DNA of 64,000 bases from assembly GCA_963681505.1 (NCBI GenBank), contig OY811974.1, positions 7,030,167 through 7,094,166 of the forward strand. Reading direction: 5' to 3'. The DNA comes from Eunapius fragilis. Its lineage: Eukaryota; Porifera; Demospongiae; Spongillida; Spongillidae. Both the position numbers and the translations under genes were made by a program. Within the stretch, counting starts at the first letter, position 1. Each line of letters begins with the position of its first letter. Shown here in pieces: positions 34,450 to 46,446 of the stretch. The notes beneath the pieces are model-generated. The model made no database searches and had not been told where the DNA came from. It was given only the letters and a program-made list of their open reading frames with translations.

Positions 34450-35740
34450 TCACCCCTGATAGGCAACGATGTGTTTTACGTGCACATTGTTTTCAGTTTC
34501 AGGCATTAATAAACTAACTGATTTTGACCTCGCATGCCTTACTTCAAAATCGTGCGGTGCAATGCAACGTGTCGTCTACTGCAGCTGCAGACTCGCTGAG
34601 TTATTCGAAATCAAATTCAATCATACGTGAGGAGAGGGTTAAAAGACCGTTTAATGATATTCCCATACAGGATTGGGCGGTGAAGTTTTAAATTTAATGG
34701 GACTACATGTACGATAACCGTCTGTGCGCGCTTTGTGATATACATGGATGCATGACTGAATGCAATCAGCCGTGTACGGACCGCCGAATTGCTGTGTGTT
34801 GGTGTGTACCTAGCAAACCCACCTGCAGTTGACTGCTTTCCCTCTACGCGCGCACTGAAGGGCTGTGACGGTGGTTTCATTCCATTGAAGAGTGGGCAAA
34901 AAGTCCTACGCCCCTTAACGAAAATTTTCTATAGCTACGGGGCTAATTACGCGTCCTTAGCGACAACCTGTTCAGAGAAAGAAGCCTTCAGTTTTGGCAA
35001 ACGCTGTTTGGTCTTTTAGTCTAGGCTATTGAGTGTTTGTTTCTACTGAACTTCATGCACTGAACTACTTGAAAGACAGACACTACCGTTCTACTGGAAG
35101 CATGCTATTAGTTCGCTAATACGGTGTGTGTTTTTGGAGTGGGGGAGATAAACTGCGCTCTTCTAAAGCTTCAGCCCTTGTAAGGTCCACTGAAATTTTT
35201 TATAATATGACCGGAGTAGATTTTGCAGTTTGTTTTTATTTAGAGCTCGTGGTGCCGCGTTTTGTAACGAAACATTTTTGACTTTGGAATATTGCTTATT
35301 ATCGCTGTTCTGACGCCCTTTTATTATTCAAGTCCGCTGTGACTCACATACGTTTCTGCCTCTGGCAGTCCCTCACACCATCGCAAAAGGTTTCAGTGTC
35401 CACCCAAGCCACTTCGGGTATGGTGAGGGGCTAAACGGGCCTTAGGAGGGTATGGGTGAGAGCTGTAAGCTTCAGAAGCTGTTACAAGTTACACAATAAA
35501 ATAAAATATCATAAACTACCAAAGTCATGGCCTTGGTTGTGGACCTGCCGGCATTTCAAGCGCCCATATCTTGTTCTTACACAGTGATAAGATGCGAAAT
35601 AACTCTGTGATAAGAATAGTTCTGGTGTTGAATGTGAAAATGGTGGTCTGGTCGTCGTCTCCCCTTCAAAAAAAAAGTGTAATTGAGATTGTGGTTATCC
35701 AGCAATGCGTACTGTATGAAACAGGAGACAGAATTATTAT
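34450..35740. other. Gene-free stretch
   Basis: Only short ORFs. A small inverted repeat CCCTCACACCAT/TATGGTGAGGGG (35369-35380 and 35418-35429) is present. No gene recognised. Confidence 0.4.
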
Positions 35741-35744
35741 ACTG

Positions 35745-36150
35745 GCATGTCCATAGTTGTCAGTATAAAAATACACATGACTAGTATAAATGGATGCACT
35801 GGCATTTTGATGGATAGTAGTGTACATAGACAGAATGGTTATGCTGGCATGTCTGTGCTTGGAATAGATAGGGAGAGTTCTTTTACAGGCATGCCTAAGA
35901 TTGGTATAAATTGTTAGAGAGATCATGCTACATGGCATGTCTGTGATAGGAATAACATAGGCAGCTAAACCTGACCTGATGATTGGTATAAATAGGAAGA
36001 GTGCTTATAAAGGCATACTTAAGAATGAGCATGCAGAATGGTTTGAGTACGATTCCATGGAATAAATAGAAAAAGATGCTTATACTGCCATGTCTAAATA
36101 GGCAGAGTGGTGGCATAAACGGGCAGAGTGGTTATACTGCTATGTCTGGG
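35745..36150. repeat. Degenerate tandem repeat, about 40-50-bp unit
   Basis: Recurrent words ACTGGCATGTC, ATTGGTATAAAT and GGCAGAGTGGTTATAC repeat eight or more times with drift. Related units occur at 40450-40560 (GGTATGTCCATGATTGGAAT). Confidence 0.75.
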
Positions 36151-36159
36151 ATTATTGTA

Positions 36160-36850
36160 AATCATATCCAGAAATGCCATTGGACCGGAGGACATTCACA
36201 AAAAAATTCCAAATTGAATTCGTTAAGTTTTTAACATATATCAGAATTTTTTTACTTTCCACTATAAAAATTTCAGTTTCAGGTTGTAATGCTTTATGAA
36301 GTGAAAATCAAGATATTTTCTTTAATTACTACATAGTTGACGTAATTTTTGGGAGGTCTATTAACAAACTATTAATCGAATTAACAATGTTTATAAGCAA
36401 TTATACTCTCACTAATGATATAAATAGCCTCTATCATGACATGTGTGTATCATTGCCTTGATGACCGGCTGACTTTCGATGTTAGTGTGATTGAATTACT
36501 AACCCTGGTAGGCAAATGCGAAGTAAGACATCACTTTATTATCTCAAATGGACCACGACACGAATTAATACCTGTATGGTACGGCAGTGGCCGGCGAATT
36601 CAGGATTTCAGCGAGGTGGGTGCTTCAGGTCAGGCCATGTGCCAGGTACGATAAGTCGGGGGGGAGGGGGAGGGGGCGGGGAGGATGCTGTCCGCTTCAG
36701 ACCCAATACGAAAAGTGGGGGCCCTTTGTTTGGCATAGGGCCTTCTCTATTTAAATACGTTATTACCGGTTACAATTTTGGCCGAGGGGGGGGGGGGGGG
36801 GGGGAAGCACCCGGAGCACCCTCGCTCTCTGGATACGTCACTACAGGCTA
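36160..36850. repeat. Dispersed repeat (family 4), uninterrupted copy
   Basis: Matches 61840-62137 plus 63304-63660 in direct orientation: ATTCCAAATTGAATTC, ACATAGTTGACGTAATTTTT, ACTAACCCTGGTAGGCAA, AAGTAAGACATCACTTTATT, CTTCAGACCCAATACGAAAA and TTACCGGTTACAATTTTGGC. At 36458-36464 it has a single TTGATGA where the other copy has a duplicated CTGATGG around a TIR element, so it is the empty site. Confidence 0.9.
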
Positions 36851-38179
36851 GCTTCGGCTATACTTGCAGTAAATGTGGTTAAGGATATGGTCCGTAGCGG
36901 CACGCAGCGACAGGTTTACAAAATTAATGGAGCAGTGGCGTATGAATAGCCATTGGTCCATCAGTTGACAAGGAGACAATTGTATGGGTCAGGAGGCAAG
37001 GGGGGGGGGGGGGGGGGGGGTAGATGTCTTTTTTATTATGGCATACACAGCAGTGCATGGGCAATTTGTTTGGTGTTGTGTTAATAAGCCATACAAATAT
37101 GTTTATTACGAATCAGCCAGGCAAAAAATGGTTTTGAAAAACACTCCATGCATTGACCCACATAACCTCTAGCTGACATGTCCATATGCCTGTGAGCTAT
37201 CATGCATGCCATTGATTTATTCTTTTAGCTGCCGAATGGCTGAATGGATTATGAATGAATTGGCCATTAACCTATGAATGGTATGTGAGTGAGGTCTGAA
37301 AATGGGAACAGAGGACATCAACATGTACAACTTTTTACATGGGTGTATAGGTATTGCGCATTTGTTGTATATGAATGAATGTATTATGTGTTTGCAGCTG
37401 TTATAATAAAATTGCGCATGCGCACTTTAGTGCTCTGGATTCTTCTCAGTTACTGGCTGCAGTACGCAATTGTAAATAGGGTAGTTGCAGCTTGATAGGC
37501 AATTGCAACCTAAAACAAAAGCTCATGCACAGCTCACATGCAGTCCAACGGAATGATATCACTGAGATATCGTGCCTGCCGCGATAATGAATTGCCAACA
37601 TAGGGAATTGTAATTAGTCCAACTGTAGCCACACACTCACTATGCAGAGGGTAATTAAAGATGACTTTTGACCTCTCGTATCAACTTCTATTGTGTTGGG
37701 GTTTGTTTTAGCTTCTACATGCATAGAATACATGTCTATATCTAAACAGCGCTAAAATTCGATCTTGTTTATCCTGTAGTACATAAAACTTACGGTATAA
37801 GCCTTTCGTACCAGAGCTCGTATCAGAGTCACCCCCCATGTACCTTCAGGTGGCTGGCTACGGCCCTGTTATAGGCAATCATCACATCTCGAAAAATAAT
37901 ATTAATTCATTACATGATCATTTCCAATTCAATAAACAACTCCCAGGCTTGACGGAACATTCATGGCACTAACCAAGGTTATAGTAAGTATGTTTTGCCA
38001 TTCATTTCTTTCTAAGGAAGTAACGAATATGACGTTTATCTATTTAGCAAAGTATATAGAAGGGCATAATGGCGCTCGTGGTACTAGTATACTTCCTAGC
38101 ATGTTAGGTAAACAAAAAATTGCACGCTGTATGGTCTTAATTAATTGTGTACTGTGCGCGTGCAATGTGTACTGCGTTT
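36851..38179. other. Gene-free stretch with an NRF1-like palindrome
   Basis: Has a poly-G run (37000-37020) and TTGCGCATGCGCAC at 37410-37424, a motif like that of the INTS10 promoter, which could drive the gene at 38.2-39.3 kb. ATGGCACTAACCAAGGTTATA|GTAAGT at 37963 looks like a first exon but its phase does not fit the next exon. Unresolved. Confidence 0.35.
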
Positions 38180-38244
38180 AGTGTGTGTGTGTGTGTGAGT
38201 GTGTGTGTGTGTGTGTGTGCATTCTTTCGTCTTTTCATATCCAG

Positions 38245-39332
38245 ACAGAGCCCAAGTTCGAATCTCTTGCAACAGGTGAGTGAATCTATACCACACACAT
38301 GTACTTCTCTTCCTCTCATATATCCTCTCTAATTCCACTATCTCCTGTTGCTGTTCCTCCTCAATCATCCTTCCTCAATCATCCTTCCTCTCCTCTCCAT
38401 CCTCCTGTTCCCCCTCCCTTCCTTCCTCTCCCCTCTTCCTCTCCCCTCCTTTCTCTTCCCTCCTCTCCCCCTCCTTCAACTCGCTCTCCCCCTCCCTTAC
38501 TCCTTATTCTGTCCCTGCAGCTAAATCAGTTCATCCATCACCTCCAACCTGTCACTGTGAATGACCAGATCTTTACCAATCTGGTCACAGGGTTTACAGA
38601 CTGCACCTGCCATCCGAGAGCAGACATTGAAGGTTGTGGAGCGTTGTTAGGAAAGAGTGGAGAAATAACTGAACTTCTTGTGGTGTGTGCTCTGTGTAAT
38701 GAGCAACATTTAGAAATGTTTTTTAGACCTTATTCCTTCTCCCCAGGCCATTTTATATGTGGCACCAAAGCTTACTTAAACATGCAACTGCTCAAGTACT
38801 TTGCCATATGTCAGCTGGATGAGCAGGTTTGTTAGCTGTGGGAGGACTTACTTCTCTTGAGTGTCTCCTCACCACACCACTCTTGAATGTCTCTTCACCA
38901 AGCCACTTTAGCCAGGGGTTATCGCAAACACCACAATCTGTTTAGGGAAGATGGCAGTTCATCTTGACGAAAAAATTAAAGACCCCTTCCCCCACCCCAG
39001 TAGTAATGACCCCATACCCCACCCCAATGGTAAGGACTCCCCTCCCCAACCCCAGTACATCTAGACTATGTGCATCACCAAAGATTGTGCTCATTCACGT
39101 CAATAATATGACCGAATCCCTTCAGGGACACACCCTCACAAACCCTAGATGGATGATGTCATCTAAACATCTCCGCAGAAGACTCCTACACCGTTGGGCA
39201 TCTTCCAACCCAAAACGGAGCATCCGAGGCCAGCAGGCAGGAGATGCAGAGTTAAAGGGACGAGAGGCTGCCAGAGAAAAGGGAACCACTGCTAGGAGTA
39301 CACTCAAACTGGGCACTGTAAAGAAGGACTAG
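38245..39332 (+). CDS. Unrecognised multi-exon gene, 3' portion
   Basis: Four exons connect in phase: 38245-38275, 38521-38632, 38747-38826 and 39126-39332, with acceptors TATCCAG, CCCTGCAG, CTCCCCAG and CCCTTCAG and donors CAG|GTGAGT, GAAG|GTTGTG, CAG|GTTTGT. The product ends at TAG (39330-39332). It reads QSPSSNLLQQLNQFIHHLQP, then VNDQIFTNLVTGFTDC, GHFICGTKAYLNMQLLKYFA, PRWMMSSKHLRRRLLHRW and a basic, polar tail ending KLGTVKKD. About 156 residues are covered. The upstream exon(s) are not placed; the first exon found follows a (GT)n tract. No domain is recognised, but the coherent phases and polypyrimidine-rich acceptors argue for a real gene. The basic tail could bind nucleic acid or microtubules, which is speculation. 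Confidence 0.62.
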
Positions 39333-39339
39333 TGGTTTA

Positions 39340-40140
39340 CATAACTGTGCTGTTTGTTCGTAAATATCAGGTGCTGGACCAGTCATCATTGGATCATGTT
39401 AACATCGTACCTTGATTTTGTAATACCAATTAACCTTCATCGATGATGATATATAGAAATTCACAAAATGCTTGCAATACTGGCACAAAACTAGAGTATT
39501 ACCCAAAAATGTATTTTACCATAGCGAAATGGTCTGTAGAAAATAGGAAGTCCAAACCGTTTACTGTTCGAGCCTAGTACGTATGTGAATGCTTTCTAAA
39601 TGATGCGCATACAGATTGAGGTAATTTTGTGAATACATGTAGCGGTAATTCAGTAACTGCGTATAAAATGCAACTTCAAAGATAAAGGTTGCTTTCAGCC
39701 ATGCAGAGGCCGTAGACCTTGTGGAGATGTTTGTTATAATTATAACTACAAGTTATTAATTGTATTACATGGTGGACGACGCCCAGCGCGGTGCGGAGGA
39801 GCTGTAAGCGCCATTTTTTTCTGCGTGAATTCAATTATGGGCGCAGAGACCTTGTTCACTTTTAAATCGTTAGGAAGGGAAATATTAATTATATTCAGCT
39901 GTGATAAAATACTAGAATGTATGAAGAGTTGTAATGCAATGGAGCAACTCGAAATATCTTTATGTGTCAATAATTATTCTTTGTGGAATATTGCAATGAG
40001 GTCAAAAAAATAACACATTGTCTGCTTGTCTCTGGAAAACACTATTTTGCTTTTTGGAAGCGAATAAAGGGATAAATTTTTTACTGATTAGATGAAATGT
40101 GATACTGATTGAGATAGATCGGAAAAATATTTTACTTGAT
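39340..40140. other. Gene-free stretch downstream of the unrecognised gene
   Basis: AT-rich; presumably includes the 3' untranslated region of the gene ending at 39332. Nothing else recognised. Confidence 0.4.
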
Positions 40141-40290
40141 AATAACTAACCAGCCCAAGGTGATACATCACCTTGGGCTGGTTAGTTCAGCCCAAGGTGA
40201 TACATCACCTTGGGCTGGTTAGTTATAATCAAGTATAATAATTTCACCTTGTGCTGGTTAGTTATTATCAAGTATAATAATTTTCCATAC
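40130..40290. repeat. Double perfect palindrome
   Basis: 40144-40187 is a perfect 21+2+21 palindrome (AACTAACCAGCCCAAGGTGAT, spacer AC, then its inverse). 40188-40224 repeats the inner 14 bp (CAGCCCAAGGTGAT), spacer AC and the full inverse arm. The whole block from ACTTGATAATAACTAACC to GGTTAGTTATAATCAAGT is itself symmetric, and a third diverged arm (CACCTTGTGCTGGTTAGTTA) follows at 40245. Confidence 0.95.
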
Positions 40291-42090
40291 AAAATCAATA
40301 GAACAATTCTTGAATATTACCCAAAATTAAAAAACAGCACAATGAAACAAAAATCATATTTAAACTTCAGTAAACATTAGCAACAGCATGCAATCACAAA
40401 TGACCAAAATCCTGACGTTCTGGTTTCAACTGACCACTCATTTCTGGATATGTACTGACTTAGTAGTGTACCCATGAGTGGTATGAATAGGTTTTTTAAA
40501 CTGGTATGTCCATGATTGGAATAAATAGAAGGAGAGCTGTCAAAAGTATCAACTGACAGCACGATTAAAATTGATATGCTCTAGTTAGTATGCTGGCGCC
40601 ATGCGAGCTACCTTCAGTCCGGGCTTTGTAATTCTTCTTCCCGCCCTTATAAGACTCCTTCAAAACAAAAGAATCAGGTAGTATCATCCTATGCTCGTAA
40701 GTACATACCTTTATCCTGTGGTGCCGCGTCTCCTATCCGCTGGTATAAATCAAAGTAACATACGACCTAAATCATGAAAATTCGCTCCGCGCACATAATT
40801 CACAGCTTTGGAATCATATGTGGGGCTTTTTAAAAAAGGAATTCAAACCTCTAGACAACTGCTGCTCGTTCAATGACTTGTTAAAATTGTTGATGTTAGA
40901 TTTTTAAAAAGTGTTTTAGTATCAATGTATGGGATTATGCACAGGGATTATTTCGCGCCAATTTGGAACCTTCGTATGCGCGTAAGAAAAAACAGTCCAG
41001 TAGCAGATGCAGCAGCATGCGTAGAACTAAATTTAAATTCAAGGATAGTTGTAGCAATATTTGGTCCCTTTTTCAAATGCACATGCCATACGATGGCTGT
41101 AGAAATGTTATCGTCAAAATTTTAAATGAGTTTTCTAAGGGTAGCCATGTTGGATGAACCGTAAATATCATTTTGTGATCTAATTATATACTTAGCGAAA
41201 CAGCTGTGGCCGACATCTTAAGGTGCAGCTTGCGCACAAGGATCCGGATGACAGCAGTAAACTATATTATAGACACACTCAAAACCAAAATGCCTTGTAC
41301 AAGCAACAAACTCTCTCTCTTATACCAAAAATACACAAAAGAACAAAATAAAAATGTTTCATGCAGATCGCACAATAGAGGCTGTTGCACTCTTCACCAG
41401 CCGGCTATTCGTGAATACTATTATCCTCCACGCCAGGTTCCCGGTCCTCCACAAGGGCATGCAGGCTCAAATAATGCCGTCGAACAAAACAAACCTAGTT
41501 TTGTATACGTATTCACCGCGTTTAAGAACACAAAGTACATTAGTAGTCATTGAAAACCTTATCCTGATACTTCCTTAATCCGTTCTACTGTAAAAAGTGT
41601 ATTTAACGGTCTTTGTTTATGTATCCTACTCCTCGAAGCGGGTGGAATTAACACGACACATGGCAAGCAGACCTGCCAACTCTCACGATTTGATCGTGAG
41701 ACTCACGATTTTCGACCTTTTCTCACGATCTCACGACCAGGTCTCTATTTGTCACGATCGCCGGTAAATCATGTTTCAATAATATTAAAATTAATATTAA
41801 GTATGGCCGCCTTAATTTGACTCTTGTGCGAGCCAATGCCCGAGCCCTCCTCTTACGATGTGGCTGTCCCCTTCAGGAGGGGGATAGTTCCTCATTGTCA
41901 CTTTCATAGCCAGTGTATCTCAGTGTGTCTGGATATGTATGTATGTATTAATAATAGCATTCGTTATTTAGTGCATTTATTCTGATTAGTGTATTCTGCT
42001 GCATCTTGTATTCCTGTTCATGTTATGCAATGTATTATTAAACAACTATTAGTACAGCGCGTAGAGCGTACGGCCGCACACTTACAATAT
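40291..42090. other. Gene-poor stretch
   Basis: Only short, unassigned ORFs. A cluster of CTCACGAT/ATCGTGAG words (41685-41765) forms small inverted repeats. No gene recognised. Confidence 0.4.
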
Positions 42091-42109
42091 TATAAGCTTG
42101 CTTATTTTA

Positions 42110-42710
42110 ATAAAATGGTCGCATCCGGTTCAACTAAGCAGCGTAGTGAGTCAGATTGTGTTGATTACGATCGTAAAGATGCCGACTCGGTCCTTGACTG
42201 TACTATGTCTTTGGACGTTGATGGTGACTCGGGTGACTCGGATCTCTGTCATATGCGATTCTGACAAGCTGAAGCAATAAAGAAAAGCAAAGCTACCAGT
42301 GCCAGTGCCACTTGCGCTCGGAAGCGTCCTCATCCTGGGCAGCTATGTATCGCATCAAATTCAAACCTGAATGGAAGAAAGAGTTTCCTTGGATCACTAG
42401 TGCGAGTGATCCTTACAGGTAAGGTCTATCCACCGTTACGCATAAACCTTTTGTGTTCCCATAAATTTGACATCTGTACGTTTTACCTCTAGATATCGCT
42501 GCAATAAAAATGATAAAGTTGTTAAATGCAGCCACATGGGAAAACCGATATTACGAAACACAGCCAAACAAAGTCACACATTGATATTGCAAAAACTAAA
42601 GTGAATCTAAATTGGACTTTACATGTACTGATGCCTCGTCACAATTATCAATGCAGTGCATTGAATCTGAAGTTAAAAAGAACCTCACTTACAACCACTG
42701 AATGGTGAAG
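42110..42710 (+). pseudogene. N-terminal part of a hAT/BED-finger type gene
   Basis: 42345-42420 reads MYRIKFKPEWKKEFPWITSA to a donor-like CAGGTAAGG, and 42493-42600 continues YRCNKNDKVVKCSHMGKTDI then TKHSQTKSHIDIAKTKVN. This is the layout of a BED-like zinc finger (Cys pair, then G-x-x-D-x-x-x-H-x-x-x-x-x-H) following a KPEW...FPW motif found in animal hAT-derived proteins. An acidic ORF upstream (42116-42264) may be its start but is closed by TGA. No catalytic core follows; sequence switches to another element at about 42720. The C-terminal hAT segment at 53.0-53.4 kb may be the other half of the same gene. Confidence 0.6.
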
Positions 42711-42723
42711 GCTTTCACTACAA

Positions 42724-43140
42724 ATCTGCCAACACTGATGAGAATTCACGTCTCGATATACGTGCCAGGCGGTTTTTTAATCGTGGCCAGGATGCTTACT
42801 TTGATGTAAGGGTTTTCCACCCTAATGCTCCAAGCCACTCTTCCATGGACTTGCCAGCAATATACCACAGACATGAATTGGAAAAAGAGCGACAATATAT
42901 TCAACGGGTGAAAGAGGTTGAGCATGGGGTCTTTACACTGGTTTTTAGTACAACAGGAGGAATGGCTCGTGAGTGTTCAACATTTTACAGGCGTTTGGCA
43001 GACATGATTTCCATCAAGCAGGACAAACCGTGTTCTCTTGTAGTTAGCTGGCTAGGCACTCGACTCTCTTATGCTTCCCTTCGTGCTGCTGTTCTATGCA
43101 TTCGTGGAAGCATGTCATCACATCGCCACCCTATTTACGA
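42724..43140 (+). pseudogene. Retroelement-type C-terminal fragment
   Basis: One frame reads NSRLDIRARRFFNRGQDAYF, DVRVFHPNAPSH, LEKERQYIQRVKEVEHGVFT, VFSTTGGMARECSTFYRRLA and WLGTRLSYASLRAAVLCIRG. I recognise this block as the C-terminal region of predicted repetitive, reverse-transcriptase-associated proteins common in invertebrate genomes; the precise class is not certain. No RT motif precedes it here, so it is a fragment. It ends just before the CCACCCGGG hairpin at 43185-43220. Confidence 0.6.
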
Positions 43141-43184
43141 ACATGACCTTACCCTGGCAACTGTTAATGTCTATTGTCCTGAGT

Positions 43185-43220
43185 GTCCACCCGGGAGTAC
43201 AATTGAACACCCGGGTGGAC
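43185..43220. repeat. Short hairpin, GTCCACCCGGG arms
   Basis: GTCCACCCGGG and its inverse flank a 14-base loop at the end of the retroelement fragment. Confidence 0.85.
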
Positions 43221-43463
43221 AGCAAAAAAGTTTTTGCCGTGGCATTTAACGGTACCGGCTTATAGATAGGATCGGGCCGAGATAAGTAAGGCTTAAATCC
43301 TTTCGATACCCGTAAAGCGAGCCATGCTAGCGGACCTATCCATTACGCTCCGTGCGGTACGTACATATCGTATGCGAGCAACGTAAGGTAAGTTTTTCTT
43401 TTGCCAACGTTCGTGCAGATAGTAAAATAGCTGTTTCTCTAGACTAGTGTTTTTCAACAAAAT

Positions 43464-43588
43464 GTGATTGAGAGCTTTCAGCTGTCTGTTTAGGCCTATG
43501 TTTAAAAGGACAAGTACAAGTATAGTCTATACGCGTACAATTCCTTTTAAACATAGGCCTAAACAGACAGCTGAAAGCTCTCAATCAC
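43464..43588. repeat. Perfect 47-bp inverted repeat
   Basis: 43464-43510 (GTGATTGAGAGCTTTCAGCT...) and 43542-43588 are exact inverses around a 31-base loop. No mismatches in 47 bp, so it is recent or maintained. Confidence 0.93.
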
Positions 43589-43841
43589 CTTTTGTGAATG
43601 GTGGTAACTTCTCTCACCCGAAAGGAAGGCAATGGAGGTTCTGGAGGTATATTGTACGGCTTACTACTAAACTTGTTACACACCAAACATTGGTGTATCA
43701 GTTTTCTCACAAAACTCCTTCTTTTGACCACTCAAAACCGAGATCTTAACTCAGTGAGTGTGTCTATTACGCCTCCATGCATGACCTTCTGATGGCAATT
43801 CAGCACAACAAGTGTGGTAAAATGATGGCCAGGACACAACA

Positions 43842-45408
43842 TTATTGGACATTTTGCTTGCACTTCAAGATCAGCATTCTCCATTCTGTCCCTGCATCTC
43901 CACACTCCGAATTGATCCAAGTACATACCAAACTGCATTTCCATAAGCTGAAATTAACATTTTTCATCAGGCTCTTCTGTACAACATTGATCCAGTAGAG
44001 TTCTGCTGCTGTTATATCAGATGCAGACAACTCTGGATCCACTTTTCTATCCTTCAGTTTGGCTTTTACCCGTTGGATGAATTTTTGCACACATCCTGTC
44101 ACCCTCAACAGACACCTGAGTGTACTGAAGTCTTCAGACACCTGAGTGTACTGAAGTCTGAGTGTTGGATTGCAATCATGCAGCTCACTGAAAAACATAT
44201 TGTGCACTAATTCAAACTGAAGCCGACTGCTGATTTTCATTTCATGTAGACATTCCTCTGGCACAGGTTCATCTACTTCACTCTCCGCTGTAATCTGAGC
44301 ATCTAGAGAATGAAAACAGCTAGGTCCGTTCAACCATAGTGGGTTACACAGTAGCTCTGAAAGTTCTACACCTGTGGATGGTAAGTCTGCTGGATTAATT
44401 TCTCCAAGGTAATGTTTCCAACACTCCACAGGTACCAACTGTCTGATTTCAATGACATGGTTTTCCACGAACTGCTTCCATTCCTCATCTTGGCCTTTAA
44501 TCCAGAATAACGCAACCATTTAGTCCATATAGCATATCAGTGACTCAAGCTTCAGTTCTTCTTCCAGTGCAGCAGCAACACTCGATATCAGTCTTGCCAG
44601 TAGTAGTGCTGCCAACAGTTCCAGCCTCAGAATGCTATGCCCTTGGATAGTAGAGACTCTGGTTTTTGCAACAACAAACTTTGCTGTACAGCTACTTGCT
44701 CGACGATTTCTCCCTTAAATACACCACTGCCACATATGCCCTTTTTGAGGCATCACAAAACCCCCAAAGACAATATGATGTTTCTCCAACATCATGGAAG
44801 TAGCACCGAGGGATGCCAATAGGCTGTGCCTGCTCCAGTCCACATTGTAATTGTCTCCACTGAGTTAGTGATTCCCCAGATAGATGCTTATCCCATGACA
44901 CCTTTTGCAAACACACTTGCTGACATAGCATTTTGAAACGCACAACAAATAGAGATAGTATTCCAAGTGGGTCATATATTCTGGTAGCAAGACTGACTAC
45001 ATTTTGCTTTGTAGGCTCCAATGAGACAGCGAGTTCACTGATATGGTGGATGTCAAACACCAGGTGATCTTCTGCGGACCTCCATAGCAAGCCAAGGACC
45101 TTCAGAATTTCAGGGCTGTTCTCCTTATCGCCAAGTGTAGTCTCTGTATATGACTCATCTTCAGAGGTGATGTTCTGCTCACAATCGCCATTGTTCACTG
45201 CTGATGGTGTTTCTCTTTGGTACTCCTCCATATCAATCATTTTTTGCAGTTCAGGTGAATTACTGACAAATTTCCTGAGGTTGAAACCTTCTGCTAACCA
45301 TGTCTTTGATTTCTTGTACAATCCATATGTCTCTTTCACATTGGCAGCTCCAAATGTAATGTCATCAACATATATAGACCTCTGGAATTTCTTCTCGAAC
45401 TCCGGATC
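43842..45408 (-). pseudogene. BEL/Pao retrotransposon, 3' half (RT end, RNase H)
   Basis: Minus-strand frames 45408-44692 and 44519-43842. The first has the RT active site IYVDDITFGA, then LGLLWRSAEDHLVF, RIYDPLGILS and WGFCDASKRAYVAVVY, the RNase H start; these are BEL/Pao signatures. The second has WKHYLGEINPADLPSTGVEL, LWLNGPSCF and a pre-integrase stretch with DITAAELYWI. The integrase itself is missing, so the element is truncated at about 43.84 kb. Its RT continues on the far side of the gypsy insertion at 50915, where the reading resumes at the duplicated GGATC. Frame breaks mark it as inactive. Confidence 0.88.
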
Positions 45409-45631
45409 TGTGGTAATCTGACCTAAACAATGACACAATAAAGCGGGCCCATTGTGCCTATTGCGGGCGCAGCGCGGGCCGAACAGCCGCAGAATCATTT
45501 ATATTTGTATGTCGGGGTCTTGCCCTCAGTTCAGTGTATTCTTTGATGCTTCATGTAGTTTGCGCTATCGCATTGTTGTTGCGCCGGCAGCTACGTCGTA
45601 CATCGCGTGCAGAATTAACCACATTACTACA
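45409..45631 (+). repeat. 5' LTR of the gypsy element
   Basis: Starts TGTGGTAATCTGACC, ends CATTACTACA. Contains ACACAATAAAGCGGGCC near its start (AATAAA signal) and CATTTATATTTGT as a possible TATA region. Same as 50692-50914 by eye. Confidence 0.93.
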
Positions 45632-46446
45632 CATTGGCGACGAGGGTGCGCACCATGACGGGAGCCCCTCTCACGAGAAGACAGAAAAGTGAAGCGGTGT
45701 ACGAGGACGGAGTGATCTTCTCACCGAGGAAGAATTTCAAGAACAAGGAGGAGAGGATGTGTACCTACGAGATGTATTGGCATATGTACGCGCGTCAGAG
45801 GAGAATGGAATGTGATCTCTATGTAGAGGGCCCTGACAAATGCGCTAGTTAGTGTAACCGGCCGCCGGGGAGGACAGCTATCCTACCACCGGGGAGGAGT
45901 CACCCCTTTCAATAAGCGGGTGAAGGCATGTGCTACAGAGTCAGAGGGAGAATGGTCAGCGACCATGTGGACGGCCCCTGATTAGTTCGAGTCATCCGTA
46001 GGAGCCTGCTTCGGGGAGGACGAAGAGATCCTGCCGCCGGGAGGCAATTAAGGAACTTACCGAGGGAGTGTAGGCTTCACGGGCCACGGTGAAGGCCCCG
46101 GATAAGAGTTTTTTGAGTTGTATGCAGTCTGAGGGAGTGTGGGAACCAGTAACACCACGTCGCGAAGGCCCCAGACAGCCGCATGGAACAATGGATCGCC
46201 AGTGTAAACAGTGCCTGATGAATAGATTTGAGGCCGAAGGTCAACTGCCCCGCAGCGCCGCTACAACAAAGACCTCAACCTAAGTGGGGAGGGGTGTGAT
46301 GTATGTACAATCGGATGTGCGCATGCGTATTGCGGGCGCGGGACGAGTACCGGATAAACCGGTTGTTATTGTATATAAATGTGTGTTCGTGTGTCATTTG
46401 TGCTTTCCGTCTGGTGTGTCACGAACCAGTTTGTGAATATATTACA
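45632..46446 (+). other. Gypsy leader with an internal LTR-like segment
   Basis: The leader has two primer-binding-type sites: TTGGCGACGAGG at 45634-45645 after the LTR, and the same word at 46447-46458. Directly before the second lies a 152-bp segment (46295-46446) beginning TGTGATGTATG, ending ATATTACA, with TATTGCGGGCGCGGG like the outer LTR and a TGTATATAAATGTG box. It looks like the U3-R-U5 of a second, related LTR. A 73-codon frame (45634-45852) is of no known family. Two GGCCCCRGA-containing repeats (about 45960 and 46090) suggest internal duplication. Confidence 0.65.

Noticed and set aside
35369-35430. Possible tRNA or small RNA hairpin
   Set aside because: Only a 12-bp stem around a long loop; no A/B box or anticodon arm could be fitted.
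37963-38109. First exons (MALTKVI, then EVTNMTFIYLAKYIEG) of the unrecognised gene
   Set aside because: Splice consensus is good but the intron would be only 33 bases and the phase does not match the exon at 38245.
45152-45421. Plus-strand ORFs over the BEL region (for example 45167-45421)
   Set aside because: They are shadows of the minus-strand RT frame, which carries the conserved motifs.
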